This document shows positions 1-11,613 of a DNA stretch of 64,000 nt, piece by piece. Position 1 is the stretch's first letter. Each line of letters opens with the position of its first letter. The DNA lies in NCBI GenBank assembly GCA_903813345.2, contig CAIIXF020000012.1, forward strand, positions 4,135,318-4,199,317. Direction: 5' to 3'. The notes below the pieces were generated by a model. It worked only from the letters and a program-made list of their open reading frames with translations. It had not been told where the DNA came from and did no database searches. This DNA is from Owenia fusiformis (Eukaryota; Annelida; Polychaeta; Sabellida; Oweniidae). A program made the position numbers and the translations under genes.

Positions 1-202
1 GTTCAAGAGCCTCTACTCGAGTAGGATGCATGAAATGCAGGCATGCTATAAATGATGTTTTCATGCAGCGACATATCATGGATATAGACTGAACGACAAG
101 CTGTTTTGTCGATCACGACACATCTTTGTGGTTAGACGTTCATACTCAGTATTACTGGGCTTGGTTACTGAAACAGAGCTTTTCTTTTTTATTTTGAGAT
201 AT

Positions 203-815
203 TAGACCAGCAAAGAGTGCGAATTAGCAGGTGTTCATATTTTCAAACACCACTAAGACCAGTCAAAAGTGTTCAAATTAGCAAGTGTTCATATTTTCAA
301 ACACCACTAAGACCAGCAAAGAGTGCGAATTAGCAGGTGTTCATATTTTCAAACACCACTAAGACCAGCAAAGAGTGCGAATTGGCAGGTGTTCATATTT
401 TCAAACACCACTAAGACCAGTCAAAAGTGTTCAAATTAGCAAGTGTTCATATTTTCAAACACCACTAAGACCAGCAAAGAGTGCGAATTAGCAGGTGTTC
501 ATATTTTCAAACACCACTAAGACCAGCAAAGAGTGCGAATTAGCAGGTGTTCATATTTTCAAACACCACTAAGACCAGCAAAGAGTGCGAATTGGCAGGT
601 GTTCATATTTTCAAACACCACTAAGACCAGTCAAAAGTGTTCATATTTTCAAACACCACTAAGACCAGCAAAGAGTGCGAATAGGCAGGTGTTCATATTT
701 TCAAACACCACTAAGACCAGCCAAGAGTGCAAATTGGCAGGTGTTCATATTTTCAAACCACTAAGACCAGCCAAGAGTGTTCAAATTGGCAGGTGTTCAC
801 ATTCTAAAGTTTGCA
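203..815. repeat. Tandem array of a ~52-bp unit, about 12 copies
   Basis: About twelve head-to-tail copies of a 52-54 bp unit. Each carries GTGTTCATATTTTCAAACAC followed by CACTAAGACCAG. Two main variants differ in the middle (AGTGCGAATT versus AGTGTTCAAATT) and recur in a patterned order, so the array has some higher-order structure. One unit near 627 is shortened. The last two units (716 and 768) are the most divergent, as is usual at an array edge. The unit contains a short GTGTT/AACAC inverted repeat. It is a minisatellite upstream of the first 14-3-3 copy; a 99-codon open frame across it comes only from the repeat. Confidence 0.95.
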
Positions 816-2493
816 TGGCATTCTCAATCTAATCACAAAATACCTGGTTTCATTAACGATGGGTTCCAAACAATTTATTAGGATATCTGTTCGAGAGGCT
901 CATAACAGAAGAGACTTTTGTTTATAATTAAGTATGCTGGCCTTGTATTTCCAAGAAGTAGTATTGTCTAAGCTCACCATCTTGATATTAAAACCATGAC
1001 ATCTCAAATCTTCTCAGCCCTGAGATGTTTCATGTGAAACAGAAAGATGCTATGAGTATCAGAATGTAAGCTCACATGGTGAGCTATTTATTAAACGATG
1101 ATCCATTGTGTCTGGATTCATATGTATGTTTTTCGATATTGTGCAAGAGCATCTAGCTGCAATATAGTTTGGTAACACAGTGGGGAATTGTTATTTGATT
1201 AACATGTCACAGATTGATATTCATGTGTTAAAAATAAGATGCAGTGATGTCTATAGCATTAGAGCAACTGATGCTGCCTCAGATGTAAAATTCAAAAATT
1301 AAATACCACGCTGTGTGCAATCCATCAAGAAGACGAAGTATGGTCTTGGTTCAAGACTAATGGACCTGGCTCACTATCTAAACAACACAGTTTTTATATT
1401 ATTAGAGTAAGCAGTCCACTGTCCAGGGTCTTGAAGCAAGACTAGACTGAATATTGGGATGTTTTTGACCAAAATAGCTTAACATAAGTATTCGGCACCC
1501 TGCATCCTCCTAAGCAGGTTCCAGAATCCGTACCTCCTTCTTCCCCCTGCTATAACCAACTTGAACACGCCCGATTTAACTGAATCACGTGATCTAATTA
1601 CTGTATGCAGAATGAATTATATATGATTTCTGTCGCAATGTTGCGACAGCCAATCAGATTGCTAGTTCTTAATCGGGGAAAACGGTAACTGCTTATCGCA
1701 GGGGGTAAAAGAAAGAATATGTTCTGGATTTTGAAGCCCTGTGATTGGAGGATAGTACCCTGATGATAAAAAAATCAAGATGCATCACTCAGATGTAGTC
1801 TAAGTAGCTGTATCACTGTTTTAAGACATGATTCGTGATAAGCACGCACATGCACATGAAGGTCATCTAGCTGTCAACATGTCTATTGATGATTTCAAGT
1901 CCCCTGTGCATATATATGCTGTATGCTATTTTAATTATGTTGAGCTGTGGTGCCCCTTGCAAGAGGTTTGATTTTGTGTTTGTGTTTTGTCAACTTACCA
2001 GCTATTGGGTTTCAGGGTATGGTAGTGGCCCACTACGGTAGATGTTGCATACTTTATTTGTAGAACTAGAAATGTGTATAACCCTGAGTTTATTGAGCAC
2101 CCATGGAACCACAAAAATGTGTTCATTGTATGTAGGTGTTCAGTACAAAGAGGGTAATTTATATAGCAGTCAGTTGTAAATGTGTGGAGGAAGGGTGACC
2201 ACTAGAGAAAGGTTCTCACTAAGACAGGTTTTACTGTATAATGTTGCAGTAAACATAGTGTTGTCTTATAGCTTCACTATAGTAAAAATATCAAGGTTAA
2301 AATATTTTGATCCTTGGAGAATATTTGCATTGCCAGGGTATTTTATGATTAATATTAAATAATATATTAATTGGCATATATGTGATTGTATATCAATATT
2401 TATTGTGTATTTTTACCTCATTTCACTATATTTTGTATATTATGTATTTTTGCATTTTCATTCAGTTAACCCCATGCTTCTTGTACATTGCAG
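816..2493. other. Non-coding stretch upstream of 14-3-3 copy A exon 2
   Basis: No exon was recognised here. In particular there is no match to the 64-base first coding exon seen in the two other 14-3-3 copies. The stretch holds an inverted-repeat element at 1516-1735, a perfect TGTCGCAA-TG-TTGCGACA palindrome at about 1632-1649, and one end of a TA-type miniature element ending near 2241 (GGTTTTACTGTA). It is probably the large first intron of copy A, with exon 1 left of the window. Confidence 0.5.
1516..1735. mobile_element. Inverted-repeat miniature element
   Basis: The left end (GGTTCCAGAATCCGTACC, then CTTCTTCCCCCTGC) pairs imperfectly with the right end (GCAGGGGGTAAAAG, then GTTCTGGATTTTGAA) about 160 bases away. 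There is no coding capacity. It is a degenerate non-autonomous DNA element or foldback sequence in the presumed first intron of copy A. Confidence 0.55.
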
Positions 2494-5323
2494 AAATGGT
2501 CAACTCTATGAAAGGAGTGGCAAGCACGGATACAGAACTGACAGTTGAGGAGAGGAATCTGCTCTCAGTGGCTTACAAAAATGTGATTGGAGCTCGCAGG
2601 GCATCCTGGAGGATTATCAGTAGCATAGAACAGAAGGAAGAAAACAAAGGTGGCGATGAAAAAGTTAAAATGATTAAAGAATACAGGCAACAGGTAGATA
2701 TTTTTGGTTACCATAAAACTAGGTTTGTATCAGGTCATAGATTATGATGCCCGGGTCCTAAAATATAGAGATAGAAACTTGGGGGTGCCATTTTTTTTTA
2801 ATGGAATCATGCTCTTGCATTAGAATTTGCTGTGATGTCCTCAGTGTTTCATTCAGATTTTTATCAGTTTTTTGCTTGAATAACATGGAAATGTTAAACA
2901 TATGCAATAATTCAACCAAAAAAACAAAATACAGTAAAACCTGTCTTAGTGAACACCTCTCTCTAGTGAACACCTGTCTCTAGTGGACACCCTTCCTACG
3001 CACATAGTCCACTGACTTCTATATAAATTACCCTCTCTCTAGTGAACACCTACCTACAGTGAACGTTTTTTCTTGGCAAAAAAATGTTCACTATACACAA
3101 GTTTTACTGTATATAGGTTTATCATCTTTACTGAATATCAGTGTTATAGCAGAGGAATGACTTAAGGGAGTGATTTATTACAACACAATCATCATGTTCA
3201 TTGTTTCTTGGATAAACATCAATCTCATTATAATATGTTAGTTGATTAACTTTGCTAGTTGTAATTAAAACACAATCAGTTAACACAATGATCTTTGACC
3301 TGTTGCATTTCCTGTTTAGATAGAACTCAATTATTTTGATCTATTTTATCAATTTGACAAATGATTTTTGTATGTACATTAAAGTTATGAGTGGTACTAC
3401 ATTTGGCCAGGGGTATACTAAGTTTATGAGTTTTTAATATGATTCTTGTCATGGTAACTCAGGATGCTACTCGAGGGAGTGATCTCCCCAGCATTAAAGC
3501 AAGTGGGCAAACACCCATCTGGAAATCCATTTGCACCCACTTTGAAATGAGAAAAATCATGCAAAATGGGCATATTTGGACCAATTTTGGTCTGAATTTT
3601 GAGAATTTTGCATCCTCTTAAGAAAAAATCCTAGGGAGAATGCTGGGAGGTAATAAAAAGTGATACTTGATTACCCTGTTTCAGAAAATACGAATTTTGT
3701 TGCAAGACCTATGAACTCAACCATTTCTTTTTCACGCAGTTATTTTAATAAGTGATCATAGTGTCATGATGCTCTGTGGTTAAAATGTCAAGAGGTAATG
3801 TGCCTTCTAGTTCACATTAACCAATGTGTTACACAATGAAACCTGAACATCTGTGTCATGCAAATATAAGTAAAAAACAATAAATAAAACTTGTATGTTC
3901 TTTGTATGTATTTTCAGGTTGAAAAAGAACTAAAAGACATCTGCAAAGATATATTACAAGTCATTGATAACCATTTAATACCCAGCGCTACTTCAGGCGA
4001 GTCAAAAGTCTTCTATTATAAAATGTAAGTATTTCATTATACTGTAATGATTTGATACCATATCGTCATATACATGTAATTTCAAATGAAATCTTAAGAA
4101 TGATACACACTCAGTCTATGTTTGGTAAAACTAACCCCATTAAACAATGTCTAGAGTGTGCGTGTAAAATTGATCTCAGAATGTTTGCTGTTGTTTTCTG
4201 AATAGCAGCCATTTTTCAAAACAAAATGTAATTTCTTAATACTTAAATATTTAGTAGTAAATTCAACTGAACAAAAAAGTATCTCCAAACTCTATGACTA
4301 TAGATTTACTACTTCATGGAGTTGCTGTTTTCTTGTTAAAAAACATTATACTTTATCCAATGTTGTGTAATTACAGGAAAGGAGACTACCATAGATACTT
4401 AGCAGAATTCGCCACAGCCAATGACCGTAAAGAAGCTGCAGAAAACAGTTTAGTGGCATACAAAGCTGCCAGCGACATCGCCATGACTGAATTGGCTCCC
4501 ACACACCCCATACGTCTTGGTTTAGCGCTTAACTTCTCTGTATTTTATTATGAGATTTTAAACTCACCCGACCGGGCGTGTCGACTGGCAAAGGCCGCAT
4601 TTGATGACGCAATCGCAGAGTTGGATACCCTGAGTGAAGAAAGTTATAAAGACTCCACCTTAATAATGCAGTTATTACGAGACAATTTAACGCTATGGAC
4701 ATCAGACATGCAGGGAGATGGTAAGTCTATCGTTTTGCATCCCCCACACTATGAATGGTCTTATGCATTTGCTTCATACTTAAATATAAATTTTATAAAG
4801 GATTTACCATGTAAAGTCACAATGAAAAAGCAAGACCTAAAAAAGTTGCAATTGAACGCAGCTTAAAAGTCTTGTGTTTAGACTAACGTACAAATACATG
4901 CAGTGTATGGATTCACATATTAATGGTGGCTTGACATGGTTAAAATACTTTTTAGCTCAAGTGGTGAGCTATTGTTAAACATGTATTGGGTTATATACAT
5001 AGGGTGTCTATGAAGTCACTTCACTTAACATTGATTGTGTATTGGAATTGCAGAGACTTCACGGACACCCTGTTTTTAAAATACAATTAAAGCAAGTTTT
5101 TTTGTTATTAATAAGTGTTCCTGTATTTGTATCACATTGCTGGATAATTTTTAGGTGGGCCCGGCCTTCTTTTGGTTTATTGCATGTATACAAAATGCTT
5201 CGTTTTAACAATAAACAGTAATTTTTTTATGTATAAATACTTGAATTGAATTATATTTCAGGTGAGGGTCAACAGAAGGAGGGAGGTGAAGTACAGGAAG
5301 TTGAAGATGACGATAACCAGTAA
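2494..5323 (+). CDS. YWHAE: 14-3-3 epsilon, copy A (5'-partial; exons 2-5)
   Basis: Coding exons are 2494-2693, 3918-4024, 4377-4720 and 5262-5323, all with AG/GT borders and compatible phases. They encode 236 residues from the EMVNSMK motif to a stop at 5321. 14-3-3 proteins are cytosolic dimeric adaptors that bind phosphoserine/phosphothreonine motifs. The basic pocket is intact: [15 protein letters not shown] carries the Lys and Arg equivalent to K49/R56 of human zeta, and [12 protein letters not shown] carries R127/Y128. Asn of LALNFSVF and Asn/Trp of RDNLTLW are also kept. The acidic tail ending DDDNQ and the exon-4 sequence match epsilon, not zeta/beta. Exon 1 (about 22 residues with the dimer-forming helix) is absent from the window; in copies B and C it lies 5.2 and 1.7 kb upstream of exon 2, so copy A's is probably left of position 1. 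No frameshift or stop is seen. This is the most conserved of the three copies and the likely ancestral-function gene. Confidence 0.95.
2930..3111. mobile_element. TA-flanked miniature element (Tc1/mariner-like ends), intron 2 of copy A
   Basis: The ends TACAGTAAAACC and GTTTTACTGTA are inverted repeats beginning and ending in TA, the target dinucleotide of Tc1/mariner-type elements. The interior repeats 'TAGTGAACACCT' several times and codes for nothing. A related, partly preserved copy in the opposite orientation ends at about 2241. It is likely a MITE mobilised by a transposase elsewhere in the genome. Confidence 0.7.
3478..3650. mobile_element. Miniature element, family 'AGTGATCTCCCCAGCATT', copy 1
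   Basis: It begins AGTGATCTCCCCAGCATT and ends near GAATGCTGGGAGGT, an inverted match. The interior (GGGCATATTT..GACCAATTTTGGTCTGAATT) is shared with a second copy at 62192-62394 in an FTSJ3 intron. It is non-coding and sits in intron 2 of 14-3-3 copy A. Confidence 0.75.
5001..5071. repeat. Short inverted repeat in intron 4 of copy A
   Basis: AGGGTGTCTATGAAGTC and GACTTCACGGACACCCT form a near-perfect stem around a ~37-base loop. It may be a very small MITE. No function is inferred. Confidence 0.6.
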
Positions 5324-6990
5324 TTCCACCTCAAATCTCAAGTCTCGTTGTGTTGCAGGCCTCTAAAGGAGACCTAAGCTGCTCCCGAGATGGAGGACTA
5401 AAGACAATGAATGACTATTATTTAAAACAGACAGAAAATTGAGAAAAACTAAAAAAAACAAGCACAATTCAGTCATGGTATATCAGACATATATAGTATT
5501 CCATTTTGTCATATTTTTGTCGTGGTTCTTCATATATAAGCCCTATGTGAACACATGATGTCAGACTTCATTCTAGTTAGTACATCGACTTTCTATTTAA
5601 TAATAGACTTTAATGTGATTGGATAGAATAGCATTTTGTATAGTTTATTTCTTTATTCTGTTGAGTCAATGGTGTTTAGAATTATAAGTATACACAGAAC
5701 AATGCATTATAGAATGATAGAGGACCAATTTCACAAAACATTCTCTACTTTGCTAGCGCCAGCTGCTTATTTGTCTTGACCCTCTGGATTGAAGAAGAGG
5801 GAAGAATACCCCAGGGTTCATAGAGGTTCATCTTAGAGAAAGAGTTCATCTATGAATTTTGGGATATTTCCTCCACTCTTGGATTGAAGGCCATTTCTAT
5901 TAGTGACTCATAGAGCGTCATATATTGCCATGGAAACACAGCATGACATCATAATTGGTGTCATCAAAAGATGCCATATCACATTTCATTTTATACATGC
6001 ATAGCTTTATATTCAAGGCCATTATTACTCAAACGTACTAGTTTGCTCATTTGTTTTTCATATTTTCTCATTTATTTTTTCATATTGTGCTTGTTTTGGG
6101 GGCCATTCCGAGAAAGTTTATGTATAATTTTGAACCATTTTGGAATTTGTAGCCGAACTAGGAATGATATCTTTATAGAATTGAGTAGCATTTTGTGTGA
6201 TATACTTGGATATAAGAACAAATGTGATTTTTAGCCAATTGGAAACATGGATATATTCACTTCAAATACCATACCGCAGACAGAACATTTTGGAATTTAA
6301 CCATTACCCTAAATGTACCGCAGACAGTGCATTTTGGAACTGATTTTAGGATTAAATCATTTGGACTTTGACAGTGTTCTGTCGGGATTGAAACAATTTA
6401 TTGTGCACTTATTCATTTTGAAGAGCAGTTCCGTTTCGATTGATAACAATTTGTCGTGCACTTTACTTATTCATTTTTGAGAGCAGTTTTATGGATCCAT
6501 TGTCCCGATTGTATCAGCTGACTTTACCTTGGCGATTCTCAAAACGACCATCTTTGCTTGGTGACTTTAACTAGACCAATGATCTATGCGACAAAACACT
6601 TAAAAACTAGGAAAAATGTGTACACGTAATATTATATATATAGAGGAATACTTTATAATAATATGTCAACTAATAGATTATTTGTATGTATGTATGTAAT
6701 GTATGTATGTAATATTATCATTGTTTAAAGTTTGTTTATAATTATAATTGTCACAATGAGGGTAACAATCTGAACATTTCAACTTTGTTGCTATAGTAAC
6801 TTGTAAACAGATAGTCTCACATATAGCTAGTTAGTTAGTAGAGCTATATAAAATTGTATTTTTCAGTCCAAAATTCCAGCATTGTAATTTCAGTTCAAAA
6901 ACACATTATACGGGGGAATAAGATAACTAAACAAACACTGTTAATCTGTAAAACTGTAGCTAAATAAAGTTTGTGGATTTTTAAAGGCCA
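5324..6990 (+). other. Probable 3' UTR of 14-3-3 copy A
   Basis: Sequence after the stop is strongly conserved with copy B to about 5572 and, more briefly, with copy C (CTCCCGAGAT.GAGGACTAAAGACAATGA), as expected for a shared 3' UTR. An AATAAA signal occurs at about 6963. The real polyadenylation site is not known. A TGTA microsatellite is at about 6685-6712. Confidence 0.5.
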
Positions 6991-9666
6991 TTCAGTTGGA
7001 AAAATGCAGAACTCAAGTTTATTAAAGGCTGGTGTTTCACGTGTTGTGAAGAAGATCTTTCCCCTGGTAGTGGTACTGGCCTTACTTAAAAATCATGATT
7101 TTTACTTACCGTAAGTCACATTCATTGTGAAATCTCTGGGAGGTCCCTGCTAACTTTATCCAAGTTGCGTAAAATTCTAAATTATGAATTTTAACTTGAG
7201 ATAAAAGTCTAAAATGAGTAAATCTTCCTGGGAAATCACTACATCTTTATAAACAAAAGTGTGACGGGGGGGGGGTTGTATAACTGGACCATCTGTTAAC
7301 TACTAACTACAAGGTATTCATTTGTGTTCATAAACATACGGTATTTATTATTGCATTTTAAAAAATGACCACATTTTCTAAATTGTTAAAAAAAATCCAA
7401 ACAGATTTGTATAATATTATAAAATGTAAATTGACTTTCCAATCGACAAATACTTAACGTGTTTGTGTTGCCATGGTAACACAAACACATTATTTGGTGT
7501 TTGTGCTTCTATGATTTGCTTTGAGTGATCTGTAATGTCTATAGTCTGTATCTGATGTCATGCTTTTAACATTAAAGATTCCATATTATAGGATATTGCT
7601 GTTTTGTTCATTGTTTTATGAACCGTATAAGACGTGGCTAATCCTAACGCCACTATGCCCAGCCAAAAGTGTTGAAATTCCTTGTATTCAGATTTCACGG
7701 TTTTTATGTCACCACCAAAAAGTGGTGACATATTGTTATGGTCTCCAGTTTTTTTTTGACAGTGGTTGATGGTTGGCGGGTGGCATCTGTAACAAATTCT
7801 TACAACTTACAAGAACTTAACAAATACTGTTTAAGACTGACTTCAATTTATTTCAAAATCTACAAGTTTTCAGAAGTTCAAACCTGACTTTATATTTAAG
7901 ATTTGACCTTTTCAAGGTCAAAAAAGGTCTTTTCAACTTGCATCATATTGACCAATCTTTTCAAAATTATCGGAAGTTCAAATTTGACTTCAGATTTGAG
8001 ATTTGACCTTCAATGACCTTTTCAAGGTCACAAAAAGGTCTTTTTTCAACTTGCTTCAAATTGACCTATTTTTCAAAATCATCTACAAGTTCTCTGAAGC
8101 TCAAATCTGACTATAGATTTGAGATTTCACCTTCGATCACCTTCTTATATTCAAAAAAGGTATTTTTTTCAAATTGACCAATTTATCATGTACAAGTTCT
8201 CAGAAATAAGATTGAACTCATAATATTGTGAGCAACAAGGTGGTGACATTTTGTCATGTTTATGCCTTTTTAAAGGGTTCCGATTAGCATCCCGTATAAA
8301 AACAATATGGCGGCTCCAGGCGAATCAACTGGATCAGTCCATTTATAAGAAATAAGGGGAGTTCTGTAAAATCCAGTTTATTGAAATTGTCTTTGAGATA
8401 AAGTAATCCGTTTATAATGATTTTGAAAACGTTATCCAAAGAGTGATTGCGTTCAAAGAATACATGTACAACAGCCAATATAAATCCTTTTATTAGAAAC
8501 CGGTTTGTCTTGCTTTGTTTCATTTGTAGGATATTTCATATGCCAAGCTGTGTGCTATTACGTTATGGGGAAATTTAGATGCCAATTTTTCCTTATTATA
8601 CACAAATAGAAGATCCTGAAACTTCACCCATAAATGTGGAATTGATTTGTCAAAATAAAAATCACCCTTTTATAAATGTGTGACGATCTATAATAGACTT
8701 ATGCTATATAACAGTTAGAGGTGTTGACACAACGACCTCGAACCTGTGAACCCTTGAGTATTATTCCGGGATCGGGCCTTTTATACTAAACGGTGAGCAA
8801 CACCAGAAACGAGCGTTCGATTTGCTAAACGATATGCGTCACCCTTTAACATTGATTTGGACTGAAAGTGTTGATTTTGATTAGTGTTTGGATTACAGAA
8901 GTGTTCAGAGACTCGGGTAAAAGAAATCTAATAGGCCTTGTAGAAATGTTCAAAATAGCAACAAATAAGAATTTATTCATATGCAACTACATGAACTACA
9001 GTGAAACACCTGGCTAATCCGAACACCTTCCAATCCGAACACTGTTCCCATTTTTCCTCCCATTGACTCATATTAAAAAAACTTGAAATCTGAACACCTA
9101 ATTCGATCAATGAACATATTTCTTTTAAAATTGCAAAAAAATATTTTCAATTTAACACTAAAAAAACATCAAAGTGTTTCAATCATAATGGGCCTTCCCA
9201 AGCATTACTTTTAGCCGGTCTCACTGGCGTTTGGATAAGACAAATTTTACTACAGGAAAAAATTGCGTTTCAAATAAAACCTCACATCGCGTCAGTTTTG
9301 AGTTAAATCCCTGGGTCACACATATTCTTCCTCAATCAACGGATACAAGTGCCCCGGTTATATAAGGAACTAGTCTAGCTACAAACTTCTGTGCCCCCCG
9401 CTTACTTGACTAAACACCTCACACTTGTTGTGGTTAGTTCGTTATACATTTATTTCAATTATATTGCAGTAAAAAAAGTTACACAGGTCGCTGCCTAGCG
9501 CAATGTGCATTACAGGCTAGCATTTTGGAATGAACATAAATCAAATTAATTGAGTTATACATACAAATGCGCTAACTAGTTGCCTACACTTAATGGTGAC
9601 AAGTAAATTAGAATAAAATGAGTTGGGTTAAGCTAAGAATAAAATCAACGAACCTTCCTTTTAATT
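6991..9666. other. Intergenic stretch between 14-3-3 copies A and B, left part
   Basis: No gene was recognised. It contains a G-run near 7266, the interspersed repeat at 7707-8258, and a short degenerate repeat around 9000-9100 (AATCCGAACACC) resembling the ends of the TA-type miniature elements. Open frames here are short and show no recognisable domains. Confidence 0.5.
7707..8258. mobile_element. Interspersed repeat starting TGTCACCACCAAAAAGTGGTGACA, copy 1
   Basis: It starts with the hairpin TGTCACCAC-CAAAAA-GTGGTGACA and ends near GGTGGTGACATTTTGTCATG. The interior is a series of ~110-base direct repeats built on 'AGATTTGACCTTCAATGACC..TTCAAGGTCAAAAAGGT'. A second copy lies at 11614-12035. 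No coding potential; superfamily not assigned. Confidence 0.75.
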
Positions 9667-10455
9667 ATCCCACCGAACGAAGTTCGAGGGGGATATAGAA
9701 AAGCCGTCCGTCCGTTTGTCAGTCCGTCCGTTCGTGTGTCCGGGCAAAAACTCAAAAATATAATCTTTGATTACTCAAATGCTAGTGGATGGATTTGGTT
9801 CAAATTTTATATGCTGTTGCCCAGGTACAAAGGAGCCTTGCTGAAGAAGACATTATCAAGATGGCCACCATATTTCAAAATGGCGGCCATTTTTTGTAAA
9901 AAAGGTTATCTTTGATAACTCAAGTACCATAGAATGGATTTGGATCAAATTTTATATGCTGTTGTCTGGGTACAAAGGAGCCTTGCTCAAGAAGACATTT
10001 TCAAGATGGCCACCATATTTTTTAAAATGGTGGCCATTTTTCGTAAAAAAAGTTATCTTTGATAGCTCAAATACCATTGAATGGATTTGGTTCAAATTTT
10101 ACATGCTAATGCCTAGGGACATTGGAGCTCTGTTTGAGAAGGGATTTTCAAGATGGCAGCTAAATTTCAAAATGGCCACCATTTTTCATAAAAGAATGTA
10201 ACCTTTGATAACTAAAGTACCAGTTCACGGATTTGGATTAAATGTATATGCTGATGCCTTTGGACATAGGAGTTCTGCTAAAGGAGAAATCTAAAGATGA
10301 CAGCTGAATTTCAAAATGAAAACCATGTTTCATAAAAACACAATCTTTGATAATATTCAATACCAGTGGATGGATTTGGCTCAAATTTAATATGGCCGCT
10401 ATTTACCAAAACATGTTTTGTTCGGTGGGATTTGCTACTCCGTGGAGTTGCTGTT
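9667..10455. mobile_element. Interspersed element with CCCACCGAAC ends and internal ~165-bp repeats, copy 1
   Basis: The ends are inverted: ATCCCACCGAACGAAG on the left and GTTCGGTGGGAT on the right, with an outer GGAGTTGCTGTTTTTC. The interior has a GTCCGTCCGTCC tract and about four copies of a ~165-base unit holding CAAGATGGCCACCAT and AAAATGGCGGCCATTTTT. A second copy in the opposite orientation lies at 19213-19920, and related fragments are at 14040-14340 and 59160-59610. It encodes no transposase. Confidence 0.8.
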
Positions 10456-10475
10456 TTTCTAATTGAGAATCCTGT

Positions 10476-10796
10476 TCAATTGAGAATGAATTTTTGAAAA
10501 TTAATCAAATTCAATTTTTTCTTGTCCACTGAGATGGGTCTCAAGGTTTTTCTGCTCAATGGTTTCTTCAAGGTTTTTCTTAAATGGGTTGAATGGCGCT
10601 TACATTGCAGAATCAAGTGTTTAGGGGCTGCACTCTTACCACAGACACATAGATTAGTGTTAGGGAAATTATGAGCAAAATTTTGTGATTCAAAATAGAG
10701 TCCGTATCTAATTCTGTGTGTGTGTGGGGGGGGGGGGTCATAAGGGCTCGTAGCTAGACTAAGAGGGAACATCTGACACCGTCTGTGATTAAACAC
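10476..10796 (-). pseudogene. LINE reverse-transcriptase C-terminal fragment
   Basis: A minus-strand frame contains NLCVCG....PKHLILQCKRH...LRKTL. This is the Cys-x-Cys / His-x4-Cys zinc-ribbon pattern, followed by an Arg, found after the thumb of many LINE-encoded reverse transcriptases. Only the C-terminal part is present and the reading frame upstream looks random. It is a short 5'-truncated relic. The similar zinc patterns at about 26100 and 35060, all on the minus strand, suggest related LINEs. The assignment rests on the motif alone. Confidence 0.55.
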
Positions 10797-10909
10797 ATTA
10801 AACGTCGAAATAAATTATATTAGTCTGAAGTAAATGAACTTGTAATAAATGTTACCGATTTACCAGGAAGATGAATTCACACAGAAATATATACAGATAG
10901 ATTCATGTA

Positions 10910-11282
10910 TGAAGGGATACACATAAAATAAAACAAATCTAAAACTATGGGGGTAACCTGGTAACCATGATACATAAACGACTTCCCAGAATGAATTTTA
11001 TTTTCTCAAATATGACGTCACAACTAAATAACTTTGATTCTACTGTGATGTCATAAATGTATTAAATAAGGATTCTTAAAACCTCAATTGTGATGTCACA
11101 CAGCGAATGATACAAATGGTTGTAAGACTTTATATTATATAGCAACAGGACATGTGATGTCATACAATTCAATAAGATTTACCAGGTGATAGAAATATTG
11201 TTTCTATGGTAAATACAAACAAAAGCAATACTGTAATTCTGAGTTGATCTGCCAAAGACACAATTCACGCAAATATTTGAAG
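10910..11282. promoter_or_regulatory. Duplicated upstream region with CRE-like TGACGTCA sites (copy 1)
   Basis: This block is paralogous to 41320-41371 plus 50192-50511. It carries TGACGTCA at 11012-11019 and several near-matches (GTGATGTCA at about 11045, 11091 and 11156) at positions also occupied in the paralogue. TGACGTCA is the known binding palindrome of CREB/ATF bZIP factors. A promoter role for the following small gene is inferred from conservation and position only. Confidence 0.4.
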
Positions 11283-11540
11283 ATGGAAAATCAACCAACT
11301 ATAAGTCCTAGGGTTAGAAGTGCCATGAGCAAGATTGCTGTTAGGAAATCCAAAGAAACAAGACAGCTATGGAGACGAAGCAGTCGTATAGTTCCATTCA
11401 ATGATGTTGAAGATGAGGAGAAAGTAGAAGAGGTCAAAATGTTGATAGACCTGCATGCCATACATGTATATGAATGGCAAGAGATAAGACTTCCAAAGGA
11501 CGATGCTCGAGACCTTCACTTCAACAGTAAATCAGCCCCT
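11283..11540 (+). pseudogene. Truncated copy of a small unrecognised gene
   Basis: The frame starts MENQPTISPRVRSAMSKI and runs through ETRQLWRRSS..VPFNDVEDEEKVEEV to HVYEWQEI. It matches the first exon of the two-exon gene at 50512-51983. After about 11500 the sequence jumps to what is, in the other copy, 3' UTR (GACGATGCTCGAGACC here versus GGCGATGCTAGAGACC at about 52093). About 1.4 kb, containing the end of exon 1, the intron and exon 2, is therefore missing. What follows in the open frame to 11696 is read-through into non-coding DNA. Keeps the undamaged N-terminal frame that the other copy has lost. Function unknown. Confidence 0.7.
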
Positions 11541-11613
11541 TGTTGTGTATTTCTAAATGTGTATTGGATAATATGTTCTATAATATACAGTATACGGAAT
11601 CTTGTTGTTATTT

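Noticed and set aside
203-815. Possible CRISPR array
   Set aside because: The units are contiguous with no unique spacers, no cas genes are present, and the genome is animal.
533-832. 99-codon open frame in the left tandem array
   Set aside because: Its protein is just the ~52-bp minisatellite read in successive frames (SNTTKTSQ / FQTPLRPAKS). No gene signals.
816-2493. Exon 1 of 14-3-3 copy A within the window
   Set aside because: No segment resembles the [14 protein letters not shown] exon with a G|GTAAG donor. It is most likely left of the window.
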